Numbered from the stretch's first letter, positions 11,201 to 23,200 are shown. The stretch: 64,000 nt of DNA from Erinaceus europaeus (GCF_950295315.1 NC_080181.1:33992441-34056440); one strand, 5' to 3'. Program-made: numbers and translations. The notes: generated from the sequence alone by a model not told the origin.

Positions 11201-11860
11201 GGAGGCTTGTTGGTGGTGCACCCAGTTAAATGCACATAGTAATAAGCACAAGAACCCACACGAGGACCTGGGTTCAACCCCCTGGTCTCCACCTTCAGGG
11301 GGAATGTTTCACAAACAGTGAAGCAGGTCTGAAGGTGTCTCTCTTTCTGTCTCTTTCTTTTTTTTTTTCCTCCTCCAGGGTTATTGCTGGGCTCGGTGCC
11401 TGCACCATGAATCCACCGCTCCTGGAGGCCATTTTTTTTTCCCCCTTTTGTTGCCCTTGTTGTAGCTTCGTTGTGGTTATTATTATTGCCCTTGTTGACG
11501 CAACTCGTTGTTGGATAGGACAGAGAGAAATGGAGAGAGGAGGGGAAGACAGAGAAGGGGAGAGAAAGATAGACACCTGCAGACCTGCTTCACCGCCTGT
11601 GAAGCGACTCCCCTGCAGGTGGGGATCCGGGGGCTCGAACCGGGATCCTTACTCCGGTCCCTGCGCTTTGCGCCACATGCGCTTAACCCACTGCGCCACC
11701 GCCCGACCCCCCTTTCTGTCTCTTTCTATCTCACCCTTCCCCTCTCTATTTCTCTCTGTCTTACCCAATAAAATGGAAAAAAATGCCAAGTGCAGTGGAT
11801 TTGTAATGCCAGCATTGAGCTATGATAACCCTGAAGGCAAAAGAAAAAAACTAACAAATA
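11201..11860 (+). mobile_element. SINE interrupted by a minus-strand SINE
   Basis: The first half runs from GGAGGCTTGTTGGTGGTGC to 11354 and the second from 11713 to GAAGGCAAAAG. The break carries the duplicated TTTCTGTCTCTTTCT. Confidence 0.8.
11355..11712 (-). mobile_element. Full-length class Ib SINE, nested
   Basis: Complete minus-strand copy: CCTCCAGGGTTATTGCTGGG, GTTGCCCTTGTTGTAGC, body, and intact head CGCCACCGCCCGACCCCCC. The flanking duplication TTTCTGTCTCTTTCT is perfect, so this is a young insertion. Confidence 0.88.
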
Positions 11861-11985
11861 GACCTCATCAAATTGACAAGCTTCTGCTGTGAAAGATCAT
11901 TGAAAGAATGAAATCAACACTAAGAGAGAGCACTTGTTAGCCACATATCCAGTGAGCCATTAGTATCTTGAATCTATAATGAATG

Positions 11986-12165
11986 GAACCAGGAGGTGGC
12001 ACATCTGATAAAGCACACATGTTATCATGTGCAAGTACCCAGTTCAAGCCCCTGGTTCTCACCTGCAGGGGGGTGGGAAGCTTCACAAGTGGTGAGGCAG
12101 TGATGCAGGTGTCTCTCTCTCCCTCTCTGTCTCAACTCTCAATCTAAACCAAATAAAACATTTTA
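11986..12165 (+). mobile_element. Class II SINE
   Basis: CCAGGAGGTGGCACATCTG head, AGTTCAAGCCCC, AACCAAATAAAAC tail; an (AT)n run follows at 12235-12254 in L1 sequence. Confidence 0.75.
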
Positions 12166-12345
12166 TAGTTAGGAAATGTAAATTTAAACTATAGTGAAAC
12201 AAGGCAATATACTTATAAAATTGCTAAAATTAAAATATATATATATATATATAGTGACAGTACCAGGTAATGTGAAGATATAGAGAAACTCTTTTATTCA
12301 TATATTGCTGATGGAAATGTCAATGGCAAACCAATTTGTAATTTT

Positions 12346-13030
12346 TTAAAAGATTTATTTATTCATAAGAGAAAGGAGGAAAAAACAGGAAAAAAAAAGT
12401 TCAAGGGGATAATGAGAAACATAACCCCAACCCCCAGATCCCCCACCTAATATGTAAACAAAGTGAAATCTAGTAAATATAATAATAGCCATCTGTTGGC
12501 TCAGCAATAAATGTGCAAATGACAAAAAAATAGCAAAAACAAACTTCAGAATATGACAACTCAAAAAGATATAAATGAAACAGAAGGGTTCCAAGAAATT
12601 TTAGATATTGAGGAACTAACTATCAGAGAAAGACTATAGAAAACTCATGAAGTCTCTCCAAGAGTCTAAGCACAGCATTGAGAAGCATACTCTGGAGTTG
12701 AATGAATGTTTTATTAAGGAGTTGGGAAACTCCCAGCCACATATACTCTATCCCACAAAGTTGTCCAACAAATATGAAGGAGAAATAAATGTCTTTTCAA
12801 ATATTCAAAAGCTAAAGGAACTTGCCAGCATTAGCCCCACATTGTAAGAATTGCTGAAAGGGGTTTCATGAGAAAAGAAGAAACAGGATTATACATTCCA
12901 AGTGAGGTAAATAGCAGTAGAGTAGAATGAAGAACACAATAGAAATATGAATGAACAACAAAGTAGGAAAGGGAGGGAATTAATGGACAGAGTAGTACTA
13001 TCAAATACTGCCTAGTCCAAGACTTTAAAA
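12346..13030 (+). mobile_element. Probable older L1 5' region
   Basis: AAATATGAAGGAGAAATAAA and the following TTCAAAAGCTAAAGGAAC...GAATTGCTGAAAGG resemble the 5' region of older mammalian L1 subfamilies. Identification is from memory. Confidence 0.45.
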
Positions 13031-13046
13031 GGTATTGGGGGGGGGG

Positions 13047-13377
13047 GGAGGCTGGGCAGTAGTGCAGCAGTTTAAGCACACACGATGCAAAGCACAAGGA
13101 CCAGCATAAGGATCTTGGTTTGAGCCCTTGGTTCCCCACCTCCAGGGGAGTCACTTCACAAGTGGTGAAGCAGATCTGCAGGTGTCTATCTTTCTCTCCC
13201 TCTCTGTCTTCCCCTCTTCTCTCGATATCTCTCTGTCCTATCCAACAACAGCAATAACAACAAAAGTAATAATAAAAATAACAATAAATCCCAAGAGCAA
13301 CAAAAGGGAAAAAACAGCCTCCAGGGCCAGTGGATTCATAGTGCAGGCACCGAGCTCCAATGGTAATCCTGGAGGCC

Positions 13378-13408
<31 letters not shown>

Positions 13409-13410
13409 TA
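13047..13410 (+). mobile_element. Class Ib SINE with (AAT)n tail
   Basis: GGAGGCTGGGCAGTAGTGCAG head, GAGCAACAAAAGGG, GGCCAGTGGATTCATAGTGC, GGAGGCC then (AAT)n from about 13379. Confidence 0.85.
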
Positions 13411-13439
13411 AAAATAAAAGAAATAGGCATATTTTATAT

Positions 13440-13700
13440 TTCTTTTTTATATTTATTTATTATCTTTTGTTGCCCTTGTTTTATTGTTGTAGTTATTATT
13501 GTTGATTTCATCATTGTTGGATAGGACAGAGAGAAATGGAGAGAGGAGGGGAAGACAGAGAGGGGGAGAGAAAGACAAGACACTTGCAGACCTGCTCACC
13601 GCCTGTGAAGTGACTCCCCTATAAGTGGGGAGCCGGGGGCTTGAACTGGGATCCTTATGTTGGTCCTTGTGCTTTGCACCACATGAGCTTAACCCGATGC
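13440..13700 (-). mobile_element. Class I SINE
   Basis: TCTTTTGTTGCCCTTGTTTT, GGATAGGACAGAGAGAAATG, GAGCCGGGGGCTTGAACTGG; the head end is trimmed (stops at TTAACCCGATGC). Confidence 0.8.
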
Positions 13701-13705
13701 TTAGT

Positions 13706-14332
13706 TATATTTCAAAGGGCCTGTAGCTATACTAGTGTTTTTTTGTTTTTTTTTTCCTGATCCTGAAATCTGATATGCAGGTAGATCCCAATTATTGTCT
13801 GGGGAGATGATGTCAGGGCTGGGAAAAGGACCAGAAAGCTGGATCAGGGAAAGAGAGTAGCTCCCTAATATGGGAAAGGAGTATAAATATTGTTGATTGT
13901 AAACCCCATCAATTTGATGTGATCTGGGGTCCATAATTAGCTTAGGAGCCTGTGTGACCTCTGCATCCCTCTAGATCTCAGCTCACATTCTGTGGTCATT
14001 AGTAGGAACATTCCATGCTGCCCCAGAATTGACCCATCTTCCTCAAGTGTAGCATAGAGTGTGTTGTCCATCCTCCCTTCTTAGGATGGAACATTCTCTA
14101 CCATTGTTGATCCAAGTTGAGGGCAAGGTCCTATGGGGGCCCACAAAGGTGTCTATTTTGTTGTTCCTGATAGAAATGACCGGTAACAATGGAGAGACAG
14201 ACTTATTCGAGTTCTAGGCCCATCAAGTCTGTTTGGGAGTCTCAGGACTCCCTGATTAGGGCCCCAGCTGATGAAATGGCCTGATAGTGACTAAAGAGTC
14301 AAGTATGCCAGTCTCTTGCCCTTATTCAGCTT
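13706..14332 (-). mobile_element. Family B internal segment
   Basis: GGGCCTGTAGCTATACTAG, ATCTGATATGCAGGTAGATCC, AATTATTGTCTGGGGAGATG and GAACATTCCATGC-type motifs match, in order, the inner parts of family B copies at 24780, 53040 and 56870. The family's A-rich end is absent here. Strand is assigned from the full copies. Confidence 0.55.
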
Positions 14333-14875
14333 TTGCAAGGACACCAACTGCCAACCTTAACACAAGAGGAAGTAAAAAATCTTAGTAGTGCAATCACAAG
14401 TGCAGAAATTGAAACAATAATCAAAACCCTCTCCAAAAACAAAAGGCCAGGTCCAGATGGCTATACTAATGAATTTTATAAAACATTCAAAGAACTAACA
14501 CCCATTTTCTTTAAACTCTTCCAGAAAATTAAAGAAGAGGGAACACCACCAAACTCATTTTATGAGGCTACTATCACTCTGATACCCAAAGCAGGAAATG
14601 ATCTCACCAAAAAAGAAAACTATAGACCTACATCCCTGATGAACATTGATGCAAAGATCCTCAACCAAATCATGGCTAATCAAATCCATCAGGACCAGGT
14701 AGGATTCATCCCTGGGAAATAGTTATGGTTCAACATATGCAATTCAACCAATATAATTCACTTTATCAACAAAAAGAAAGATAAAAATCATGTGATCTTA
14801 TCTGTTGATGCAGAAAAAGTATTTATTAAGATCCAATGCCCACTTATGATAAAGGCCCTCAAGAAACTAGAAGCA

Positions 14876-15128
14876 GGGAGTCCGGCAGTAGTGCAGTGGG
14901 TTAAGCGCATGTGGCGCAAAGCACAAGATCCCAGTTCGAGCCCCAGCTCTCCACCTGCAGGGGAGTTGCTTCACAGGTAGTGAAGCAGGTCTGCAGGTGT
15001 CTATCTTTCTCTCCCCCTCTCTGTCTTCCCTTCCTCTCTCTATTTCTCTCTGCCCTATCCAACAATGATGACATCAATTACAACAATACAACAAGGGCAA
15101 CAAAAAGGGAATAAATAAATAAATATTA
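14876..15128 (+). mobile_element. Class I SINE inside L1
   Basis: GGGAGTCCGGCAGTAGTGCAG head, GTTCGAGCCCC, GGGCAACAAAAAGGGAATAAA tail. Confidence 0.88.
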
Positions 15129-15143
15129 AAAATATTTTAAAAA

Positions 15144-15420
15144 GGGAGTCAGGCGGTGGAGCAGCGGGTTAAGCGCACATGGTGCAAAGTGCAAGGACCT
15201 GCGTAAAGATCCTGGTTCGAACCCCCGGCTCCCCACCTGAAGGGGAGTCGCTTCACAGGCGGTGAAGCAGGTCTGCAGGTGTCTTTCTCTCCCACTCTGT
15301 CTTCCCTTCCTCTCTCCATTTCTCTCTGTCCTATCCAACAACGACATCAATAACCACAACAATGTTAAACAACAAGGCAACAAAAGGGAAAATAAATAAA
15401 TAAATATTTAAAAAAGAAAA
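15144..15420 (+). mobile_element. Class I SINE inside L1
   Basis: GGGAGTCAGGCGGTGGAGCAG head directly behind the previous copy, GGTTCGAACCCC, GGCAACAAAAGGGAAAATAA tail. Confidence 0.88.
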
Positions 15421-16055
15421 AAGAGGTATCAATGGAGTATAATTAGGGAAGGGAGAAGTTAAATTCTCACAATTTGCAGATTATATGCTGTTATACCTAG
15501 AGGACCCCAAAAACTCTATCAAAAAATTACTGGAAATAATCAATAAAGTCATCAATAAAGAAGCAATTTACAAAATCAGTACTTATACATCTGTGGCATT
15601 TCTTTATACAAAAGATGGGCCAGAGGAAAAGGAACTTAAAGAAGCTATCCCATTTACAATTGAATCAAAAAAAGATAAAATACCTAGGAATAAATCTAAC
15701 AAAAAAAGCGAAGTACCTTTTCAATGAAAACTATAAGATATTGTTAAAAGACATAGAGAATGACACAAAGAAATGGAAGATCCTGGTATTGGATTTGAAG
15801 AATAAATATTAAAATGTCAGTCCTGCCAATAGCAATCTATAGATTCAGTGCAATCCCTATTTAAACCTCAATGACATATTTCAAGGACATTGAAAAAATT
15901 ATCCAAAAATTCATGTGGAACTATATGAAAAAAAAAAAAAAAAGACAGGTAGCAAGAGTACTCCTGCAGGGAAAAAAGAAAGAAAGAAGAAGAAAAATGG
16001 AGGCACCACAATTCAATTTATACTATAAAGCAATAGTAGTTAAAACAATGTGGTA

Positions 16056-16402
16056 AGGGGGTCGGGCAGTGGCGCAGTGGGTTGAGCGCATGTGGTGCAG
16101 GGCGCAGGGACCAGCGTAGGGCTCCTGGTTCAGGCCCCCGGCTCCCCACCTGCAGGGGAGTCGCTTCGCGGGCAGTGAAGCAGGTCTGCAGGTGTCTGTC
16201 TTTCTCTCCCCCTTTCTGTCTTCCCCTCCTCTCTCCATTTCTCTCTGACCTATCCAAGAACGAACACCATCAACAATGGCAATAATAATAACTACAACGA
16301 GGCTACAACAACAAGGGCAACAAAAAGGGGGGAAAATGGCCTCCAGGAGCAGTGGATTCATGGTGCAGGCACCGAGCCCAACAATAACCCTGGAGGGAAA
16401 AA
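16056..16402 (+). mobile_element. Class Ib SINE with target duplication
   Basis: GGGGGTCGGGCAGTGGCGCAG head through GGAGCAGTGGATTCATGGTG and CCTGGAGGG. AATGTGGTAA occurs just before and just after it, so it is a recent insertion into L1. Confidence 0.9.
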
Positions 16403-17518
16403 AAAAATGTGGTAAAAAATACTTGTCCACATTTTCACCTCCCTCCCTCCACTCTTTGACCATCCTGGTGTTCCTATATGGTCCTCCATGGTGTGACAGG
16501 TCACTGCTCTTGGGACCTGTGTATAACAAACTATCTTTTCAAGAATATTGATCTCCTGACCTGTCAACTTCACTGTAATTGAATAATCGCACCAAAACCT
16601 ACAATGTAAAAAGGAACTTGAGTTTTCACCTCATAGTTATTTAAACATTTACATTTTCTGCAAAAAAAATGCAGTATCGAGACAATAATGGACATATGAC
16701 CAATGGAACAGGACAGAGAGCCCAGAACTAGCCCTACACATGTATAGGCACATTATCTATGATAAAAGGGCCAAAATTACCCAATGGGGAAAAGAAAGTC
16801 TCTTTAACAAATGGTATTGGGTCAATTGGACAATCATATGTAGACAAGTGAAACTAGACCATCACTTAACACCATGCACCAAATTAACTCAAAGTACAAA
16901 GAATACATTGATGAAACATTTCAGGACTTTAACATTAAAGACATATTTTTGTTTCCCTTCCACTCCATGTGCAAGGGAAACAAAACCAAGAATGAACATA
17001 AACGGTGTTATATCTAATTGAAAATTTCTACACACCAAAATTCAGCAGATGGCTAAATAAAATAAATACATTATTGACTAGATTTACCATGAAAAAAATT
17101 AATCAAAAATAAGAGGCATAGTTACAATCAATGATAAAATAAAAAACATCATAAGAGAATATGAACATCCATAGGCAAACAAATTGGCCTACTTAAATGA
17201 AATGGATCCATCCTTAGAGTCATACCAGGCCCAGGAGGAAGTAGATGGCCTATTACTAGTGCAGAAGTTAATGTAGTAATAAAATATCTCTCCAAGAACA
17301 AAAGTTCAGGTCCAGGTGGCTTTACCAATGAGTTGCATAAGACTTCCAAAAGACTAACATCATGACCAAACTAATTCATAAAATCAAGAGATTAAGAATA
17401 CTTCCAGACACATTCTATGATGCCAGTATCACTCACTCTGCCTTATAAAGCAGGAAGGGACAATACAGGGGAAAAAAAGGAAATTATAGATTAAAATCTT
17501 TTATGAATATTTGTGCAA

Positions 17519-17785
17519 GGGAGTGCAGCAGGTTAAGCACTGGTGGCACAATTCTCAAGGACCTGGATAAGGATTCCTGTTGTAGTCCCTGGCTCCCTAC
17601 CTGCAGGGGAATCGCTTCACAAGCAGTGAAGCAGGTCTGCAGGTGTCTTTCTCTCCCCCTCTCTGTCTTCTCCTCCTCTCTCCATTTCTCTCTGTCCTAT
17701 CTAACAACGACAACATCGATAACCACAACAATAAAAAACAAGGGCAACAAAAGGAAAAATAAATAAATAAATAAATATAAAAAAT
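17519..17785 (+). mobile_element. Class I SINE inside L1
   Basis: GGGAGTGCAGCAGGTTAAGC (short head), CGCTTCACAAGCAGTGAAGC, GGGCAACAAAAGG and (AAAT)n tail. Confidence 0.85.
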
Positions 17786-18029
17786 GTTTTTTTTTAAAAG
17801 TATATTGATGAGAAACTCCTCAACAAAATGTGATCACCCTGAACCCAACAATATAATAAGAAAAGAATTCATCAAGACCTATTGGAATTCACCACAAGGA
17901 TACAAGAATGATTCAGCATATGCAAATCAATCAAAAAGATGTTAAAGATGACATGCCCACAATCAATAAATGCTGTAAAACAGCACTCAGTAAGATTCAG
18001 TAGTCAAAATATAAAGGCTATCTGTGGGT

Positions 18030-18545
18030 TGGGGATTCCGAGGGAGCATGTTGTTGGGGGTGCTGTTGAAGGGCGGGGCGCCAGGGATCTGCCGGGATCA
18101 GGCTTGCTCTAAGGACTGGCTTACAAAAGAGGGGGACTTGGAAGAGGGATCTGCTGGCTTGGAGTGCTACTTCCGCAGGGGAGGGATGTGAAATTGGCCG
18201 GTAGGAGTGAAGGAAATCCGCTGCCTGGGGCGGATCAGTTGGAGGAGGCGCAGGTTTACTCCCGGAAGAGATGGATCTATTGGAGGAGGGGCGGATCTCA
18301 CTGACGCGAGGGAGGGAGGGAGGGGGCGGGACAGCCAGCTTGGTTTTATCTGCAGGGGGAGGTGGTGGGCAGTAGGCGGCTGCAAGTCCCGGCTGGTGGA
18401 CGCTGTGCAGGGTAAGGCGGGCACAGACCTCGCATCCTGCGGGCGCGGACACCCCCCAGCTCCGCATTGCACCTTTATTCTCCATGGCCCGGGTAACCGA
18501 TTCACCTAGACCACTCCACCTCGGCTTATCAGAGCTCAGTACTCC
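18030..18545 (+). promoter_or_regulatory. CpG-rich block, candidate promoter and 5' UTR exon
   Basis: The most GC-rich non-repeat block of the window: I count about 25 CpG in 18061-18540, with GGGCGGGG and GGGGGCGGG boxes of the Sp1 type. A plausible splice donor CAGG|GTAAGG lies at 18411/18412, which could join the acceptor at 20132-20137 ahead of the first coding exon, giving a non-coding first exon. No TATA box was seen. Part of this segment might instead be an unrecognised repeat; the link to the gene is inference from position and orientation. Confidence 0.4.
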
Positions 18546-18561
18546 CCCCCCCCCCTTCTGG

Positions 18562-18721
18562 TAAAGGGGATAGAGAGGGAGAGAATGACAAAGAGACATC
18601 TGCAGATATGCTTCATCACTTGAGGAGTTCCACCCCTGCAGGTGGAAACAAAGGGTTTGAACCTGAGTCCTTGCACATAGTAATGTGTGCACTTGACCAG
18701 GTGCACCACCTGCCCTGGGGG
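18562..18721 (-). mobile_element. Class II SINE
   Basis: GATAGAGAGGGAGAGAATG, CAGGTGGAAACAAAGGGTTTG and AGGTGCACCACCTGCCCTGG on the minus strand. Confidence 0.7.
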
Positions 18722-18899
18722 ACATTTTTTATCCCAGAGGGAAAGAGCCTTTGCCCCAGGAGGAGCAGGAAAAAGTCAGTCAAGGAAGAGAAGTGTGCTC
18801 TGGTAAACAGATGGTGGCTTCCTTCATTAGGAGTGAAGTTAGGCAAGAGATCAAAATTGAGATCAGAGCTACGAATTAACTCACTTTGATTGAGGATGC

Positions 18900-19067
18900 T
18901 TCTGGTGGGGTGGTAGCATACCTGGTAGAACGCACATGTTCCACTGTACAGGGACCATGGTTCAAGTCCCCATTCTTATCAGCTGCATGGGGAAAATCTT
19001 CACTGGCCATGAAGCAGTGCTGCAGGTGTCTCTCTCCTTATCTCTTCCTCCCCTCTAATTTATCTGT

Positions 19068-19070
<3 letters not shown>
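18900..19070 (+). mobile_element. Class II SINE
   Basis: GGTGGGGTGGTAGCATACC head and GGTTCAAGTCCC; it ends in the (TA)n run that follows. Confidence 0.7.

Positions 19071-19102
<32 letters not shown>
19071..19102. repeat. (TA)n microsatellite
   Basis: About sixteen TA units between two SINEs, probably grown from the A-rich tail of one of them. Confidence 0.9.
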
Positions 19103-19105
<3 letters not shown>

Positions 19106-19360
19106 CCTTTTGTTGCCCTTGTTTTTTATTGTTGTTGTAGTTATTATTGTTGTTGTTATTGATGTCGTCATTGTTAGGACAGAGAGAAATGGAGAGAGGA
19201 GGGGAAGACAGAGAGGGGGAGAGAAAGACATCTGAAGACCTGCTTCACCGCTTGTGAAGCGACTCCCTTGTAGGTGGGGAGCCAGGGGCTCGAACGGGGA
19301 TCTTTACACCGGTCCTTGCACTTGCCTGTGCTTAACCCGCTGCGCTACCGCCCGACTTCT
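19103..19360 (-). mobile_element. Class I SINE
   Basis: TTCCCTTTTGTTGCCCTTG through GGGGCTCGAACGGGGATC to GCTACCGCCCGACTTC. Confidence 0.87.
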
Positions 19361-19363
19361 TGT

Positions 19364-19516
19364 CTTTTTTTTTTTTTTTTAGATTTTGTTTATTAATGGA
19401 AAAGGAGAGAGAGAGGAAAAACAACAACAACTAGACATCACTCTGGTACATGTGCCCGGGGACTGAACTTGGGACCTCCTGCTTGGGAGTCCAGTGCTGT
19501 ATCCACCCCGGGCCAC
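19364..19516 (-). mobile_element. Class III SINE
   Basis: T run, GATTTTGTTTATTAATGG, CATCACTCTGGTACATGTGC, TATCCACCCCGGGCCAC. Confidence 0.75.
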
Positions 19517-19899
19517 TTAATTTTGCTGTCTTTATCTAATAAGTACAGTATATATATTAAATGAAGGAAGTTTCAGTGCTGTGGTCTCTTTTACTCCCTA
19601 TTTATCTCTCACTCTATCTTTTCTGTCTCTACTTTAAAAAAAAGGGGAGTGGGACCCCACTAGAGACAGTCCTTCTGTATACCAGTGGATGTTTGCTGCT
19701 AAGTGAATTGACATCAATCCTTAGTAGTTGGATGTATCTGGCAGATTTATTTCTCTCTGACTTGTATAGCTTCTCTCCCTGAGCCCTGTCTCTAAAATGT
19801 CAATGGTGTCCTCCTTCCAGTTAGTAGACCTGAACATAAAGTGCAGTCTCCAGGGATCCTGGTGTGCCAGAAGCTAAGGGCCTGGCTCTGCTACTGACT

Positions 19900-20085
19900 T
19901 TTTTTTTTTTCTTTTCTTCTTTTGATAGGATAGAGAGAAATTGAGAGGGGAAGGGAAAACAACAACAGTGTGAGATAGAAAGGGAGATGCATATAGCACT
20001 GCTTCACTACTGCTGGGGCTTGAACTTGGTTCTTGCATGTAGTAATCTGTGCTTTCAACTGGATGTTCCTGTGCCCGCCCCCTCC
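19900..20085 (-). mobile_element. Class II SINE just upstream of the first coding exon
   Basis: T-rich start, TTTGATAGGATAGAGAGAAA, GCTGGGGCTTGAACTTGG, ending near CCCGCCCCC about 50 bases before the exon. Confidence 0.7.
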
Positions 20086-20138
20086 TGACTTCTTACTCTG
20101 TTGATGTCTGACTTGGCCTTTTGTCCTCTCTGTTTAGC

Positions 20139-20230
20139 ATGTGGACCTTCCTGGTGAGACCTGTGGGCGTCCTATGCCTGTCTTCAGTGTTTTTGGTAAT
20201 GACTCAACTTGAAAGAAGCTTCTCAAAAAA
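20139..20230 (+). CDS. Coding exon 1: start codon and signal segment
   Basis: ATG at 20139 opens 30 codons plus two bases. Residues 9-21 ([13 protein letters not shown]) form a hydrophobic core after Arg7, as expected for a signal peptide or signal anchor. An acceptor-like TCTCTGTTTAG ends at 20137, one base before the ATG, so the 5' UTR is probably on another exon. The donor is AAAAAA|GTATGT. An upstream start on an unseen exon cannot be excluded. Confidence 0.75.
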
Positions 20231-23200
20231 GTATGTTAAAGAGGGCAGGGTTGGGTTTTGGCTCTGGAGAGCCTGGTAAAAGCAAGGCCATTCTGAGTTG
20301 CCATCTCCACTAGTCTCTTGGACTTCATGCCCCTTTTGTCTTTGCAGGATTAATAATGTTCCCCTTACTCCTTACCACATGAAGAATCGTAAAGTGGGAC
20401 TGAAAGCTGAGGACTCCAAGTTCACATTAGAGGGCATTCCATTCCAGATCCTATCAGGAACCATCCACTACTTCCGGGTGCCCAGAGAGTACTGGAAGAA
20501 CAGCTTGCAAAAGCTTCAGGCTTGTGGTTTTAACACTGTCACCATGTGAGTGCTGCTCCCCCCTCAAAGAGTTATTTCAATGACTTATAGTCAGAACTCC
20601 TCGCTCTGAGACTACCAGATCATTCTGTGTTGACCATCTCAGAACTTTCTTTTTTATTGTTGTTGTTAATTTTTTTTTATTGCCACCAGTTATTGCTGTG
20701 GCTCAGTGTCTGCACAAAGAATCCACCACTCCCACTGGCCTTTTTAAAATTATTTCTTTCAATTGCTAGGATATAGAGAAATTGAGAGAGGAAGAGGAGG
20801 AAGGGAGGGGATAAAGGGAGAGAGAAAGAGAGACATCTGCAGGACTCCTTTACAGCTTGTGAAGCTTCCTCCCTGCAGGTGGGGACCAGGAGCTTGAACT
20901 TGGGTCTTGCTCATGGTAATGTGTGTGCTCTACTGAATGCACCACCACCTGTCCCCCTGAGCCTTTCAGAAATTTCTTTTCTGAGTATCCTCAATGATGA
21001 CTCCCGTGCTGCTGTTTCTAAAGATCTTGCCTTTGGAGATGGGTTTCACTGAAAGCCAGGCCTGACAAATAATACCAGCTTAGTTGTGGTTGATGAAATT
21101 GAAATTAACACAATAAGCCCTCCTCTCTCAATGTATCTCTATACAATTAAATAAAATGGGGTGGAAGGAAAAAAAATGCTGCCAGGAGTGATGGATTTAT
21201 AGTGTTGGCACCTAGCCCTAGCAATAGGCCTGATGGTAAAAAAATTAATTAATTAAGAAAGAAAGAAAGAAAAGAAAAGAAATTAGAGGTGATTATACTT
21301 AGTGAAGTAGTTAAGGAGATGAAAGACAATATGCAAGCAAGGGTTATGATGATTCCATGTGTCAAAGGTATAGTAATAATTTAAGGGGTGGAGATGCCCT
21401 CTCTCTCCCCTCTCAATGTCTCTCTATACAATTGAATAAAATTGGGGGGGGGGGGAATTACTGCCAGGAGTGATGGATTTATAGTGCCGGCACCAAGCCC
21501 CAGCAATAAGCTTGATGGTAAAAAGAAAGAAAGAAAAGAAAAGGAATTAGAGGTGATTATACTTAGTGAAGTAGGTAAGGAAATGAAAGACAAGGACTGC
21601 ATGGTGTCACACATATGTGAAAAATAGAGAACAGAAACACACACACACAGACACGGAAGAAAGAAAGAAAGAAAGAAAGAGAAAGAAAGAGAGAAAGAAA
21701 GAAAGGAAGAAAAAGAAAAAAGAAAGAAAGGAAGAAAGAAAGAAAAGGGAAGAGTGGAATGCTAGTTTAAAGAAAGGGAAAGAGCCAAGTGGTTTTGTAA
21801 GGATCAGTTCTAGCTAAAGGTCGCTAAAGGGAGTCTAGGAAAAGCATTCTAAACTGGTTGTTATTTCTCATGCAGGGTTAGAAAAAGTGGAGATTAAATA
21901 GGGATTGATTGGTTGCTGTTATGAAATGGGGGCAGGTTAGCATTTGATTCTCTCTAGAAATAGATGGTGCCTGGATGGTGGTTGTCTGGTAGCAAGCACA
22001 CATTGCCACATACAAGGACCTGGGTTCAAGCCTCTAGTCCTGACATGCACTGGGGGAACTTCACAAATGGTGAAGCAGTACTGCAGGTGGCTCTTCTTTA
22101 TCTCCCCCATTTCTTTTCATTTCTATATTTCTGTCTTTCACCCTCTATCAAAATGAAAGAAAAAGAAAACAAAAACAAATAAAAACACAACAGGCTGCTA
22201 GAATGATGGAACCATACAAGTAGCAAGCTCCAACAATAACTGTGGTTGAAAAAAGAAAGAAAGAAAGAAAAAGAAATATATGAGTAGGGCACAAAGGATC
22301 TAGAGAAGCTATTGTAGAGAATGCACTAGTCACTCAGAGAGGTGACATTTTACAACTGTTAAAAACCCTTGGGAGACACAATGCTTCCTATTAACCTTTC
22401 ATGTCAATTTGCATCTACTTTCTGGTATGAAAATAGGAGGCTAGTTTTTCTTTTTCATTGTTTCAGTCTTGGACAAGTTTTATTCATTTTCCACTGTGGA
22501 TTCACAAATGCCTCCTCTCCATATATGGAGATCTTTATCAGTGAACACTGATCAAGATCAAGGTCCTAGATTTTTTGTTTGTTTCTTTTTTTAGAAAGAC
22601 AATTTGATGAATAGGTTCATTTTATTCAGAAGATTCATGGTATACTATAGAGATGATGCAGAAAATGGGTGTCTTTCATCATAATCAAGTATGTTATTTG
22701 TAAAATTAAAAGTTGTTTAAGATTTTTATTATTTTTTATTTGTTTATTTATTGGATAAAGACAGCTGGAAATTGAGAAGAAAGGGGGCGATAGAGATGAA
22801 GAGATACAGAAAGATACCTGCAGCACTACTTGACCACTTGCAAAGCTTTACCCTTGCAGGTGGAGGATGGGGGCTCAAACCTGGGTCCTTGCACATTGTA
22901 ACATGTTCCCTGAACCAGGTGCACCACCACTGGCCTTTAAGACTTTTCTTTCTTAGAATTAGCATGTGGCACTTTCACAGGACAGCTGATACCAACTCTT
23001 GCCCACCTTTTACATGGTATAAAAAGGGATTCTCCTGGGGCCAGGTGTTGGCATATCTGTTTGAAGGTACATGTTACAGTGTGCAAGGACCCTGGTTTAA
23101 GCCCCCAGTTCCCACCTGCAGAGGGAAAGCTTCATGAGTGATAAAGCAGTGCTGAAGGTGTCTATCTCTCTTCCTCTCTATCTCCTCCTACCTTCTCAAT

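Larger units (their letters stand above)
11040..12345 (+). mobile_element. Old L1 ORF2 3' fragments
   Basis: Pieces at about 11040-11200, 11830-11985 and 12170-12345 follow the usual order of the L1 ORF2 3' region (for example AAATTGACAAGCTTCTGC, later GCTGATGGAAATGTCAATGG). They are separated by SINEs and too decayed to give an open frame. Confidence 0.6.
14333..18015 (+). mobile_element. L1 ORF2 (reverse transcriptase) remnant
   Basis: The 14333-14722 frame has the hallmark L1 reverse-transcriptase motifs [33 protein letters not shown] and QVGFIPGK; later pieces include [10 protein letters not shown] (14792), [19 protein letters not shown] (15485) and EKIIQKFMWN (15871). SINEs split the element at 14876, 15144, 16056 and 17519, and frames are broken between them. 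A second, partly repeated reverse-transcriptase-like stretch near 17180-17480 suggests two L1 copies side by side. Dead element. Confidence 0.85.

Noticed and set aside
11230..11892. 220-codon open frame, the second longest in the window
   Set aside because: It runs through two nested SINEs; its peptide repeats in every class I/Ib copy read on that strand.
18018..18725. 235-codon minus-strand frame over the CpG-rich block
   Set aside because: Stop codons are scarce because of GC content; it continues into a SINE and shows no domain or splice context.
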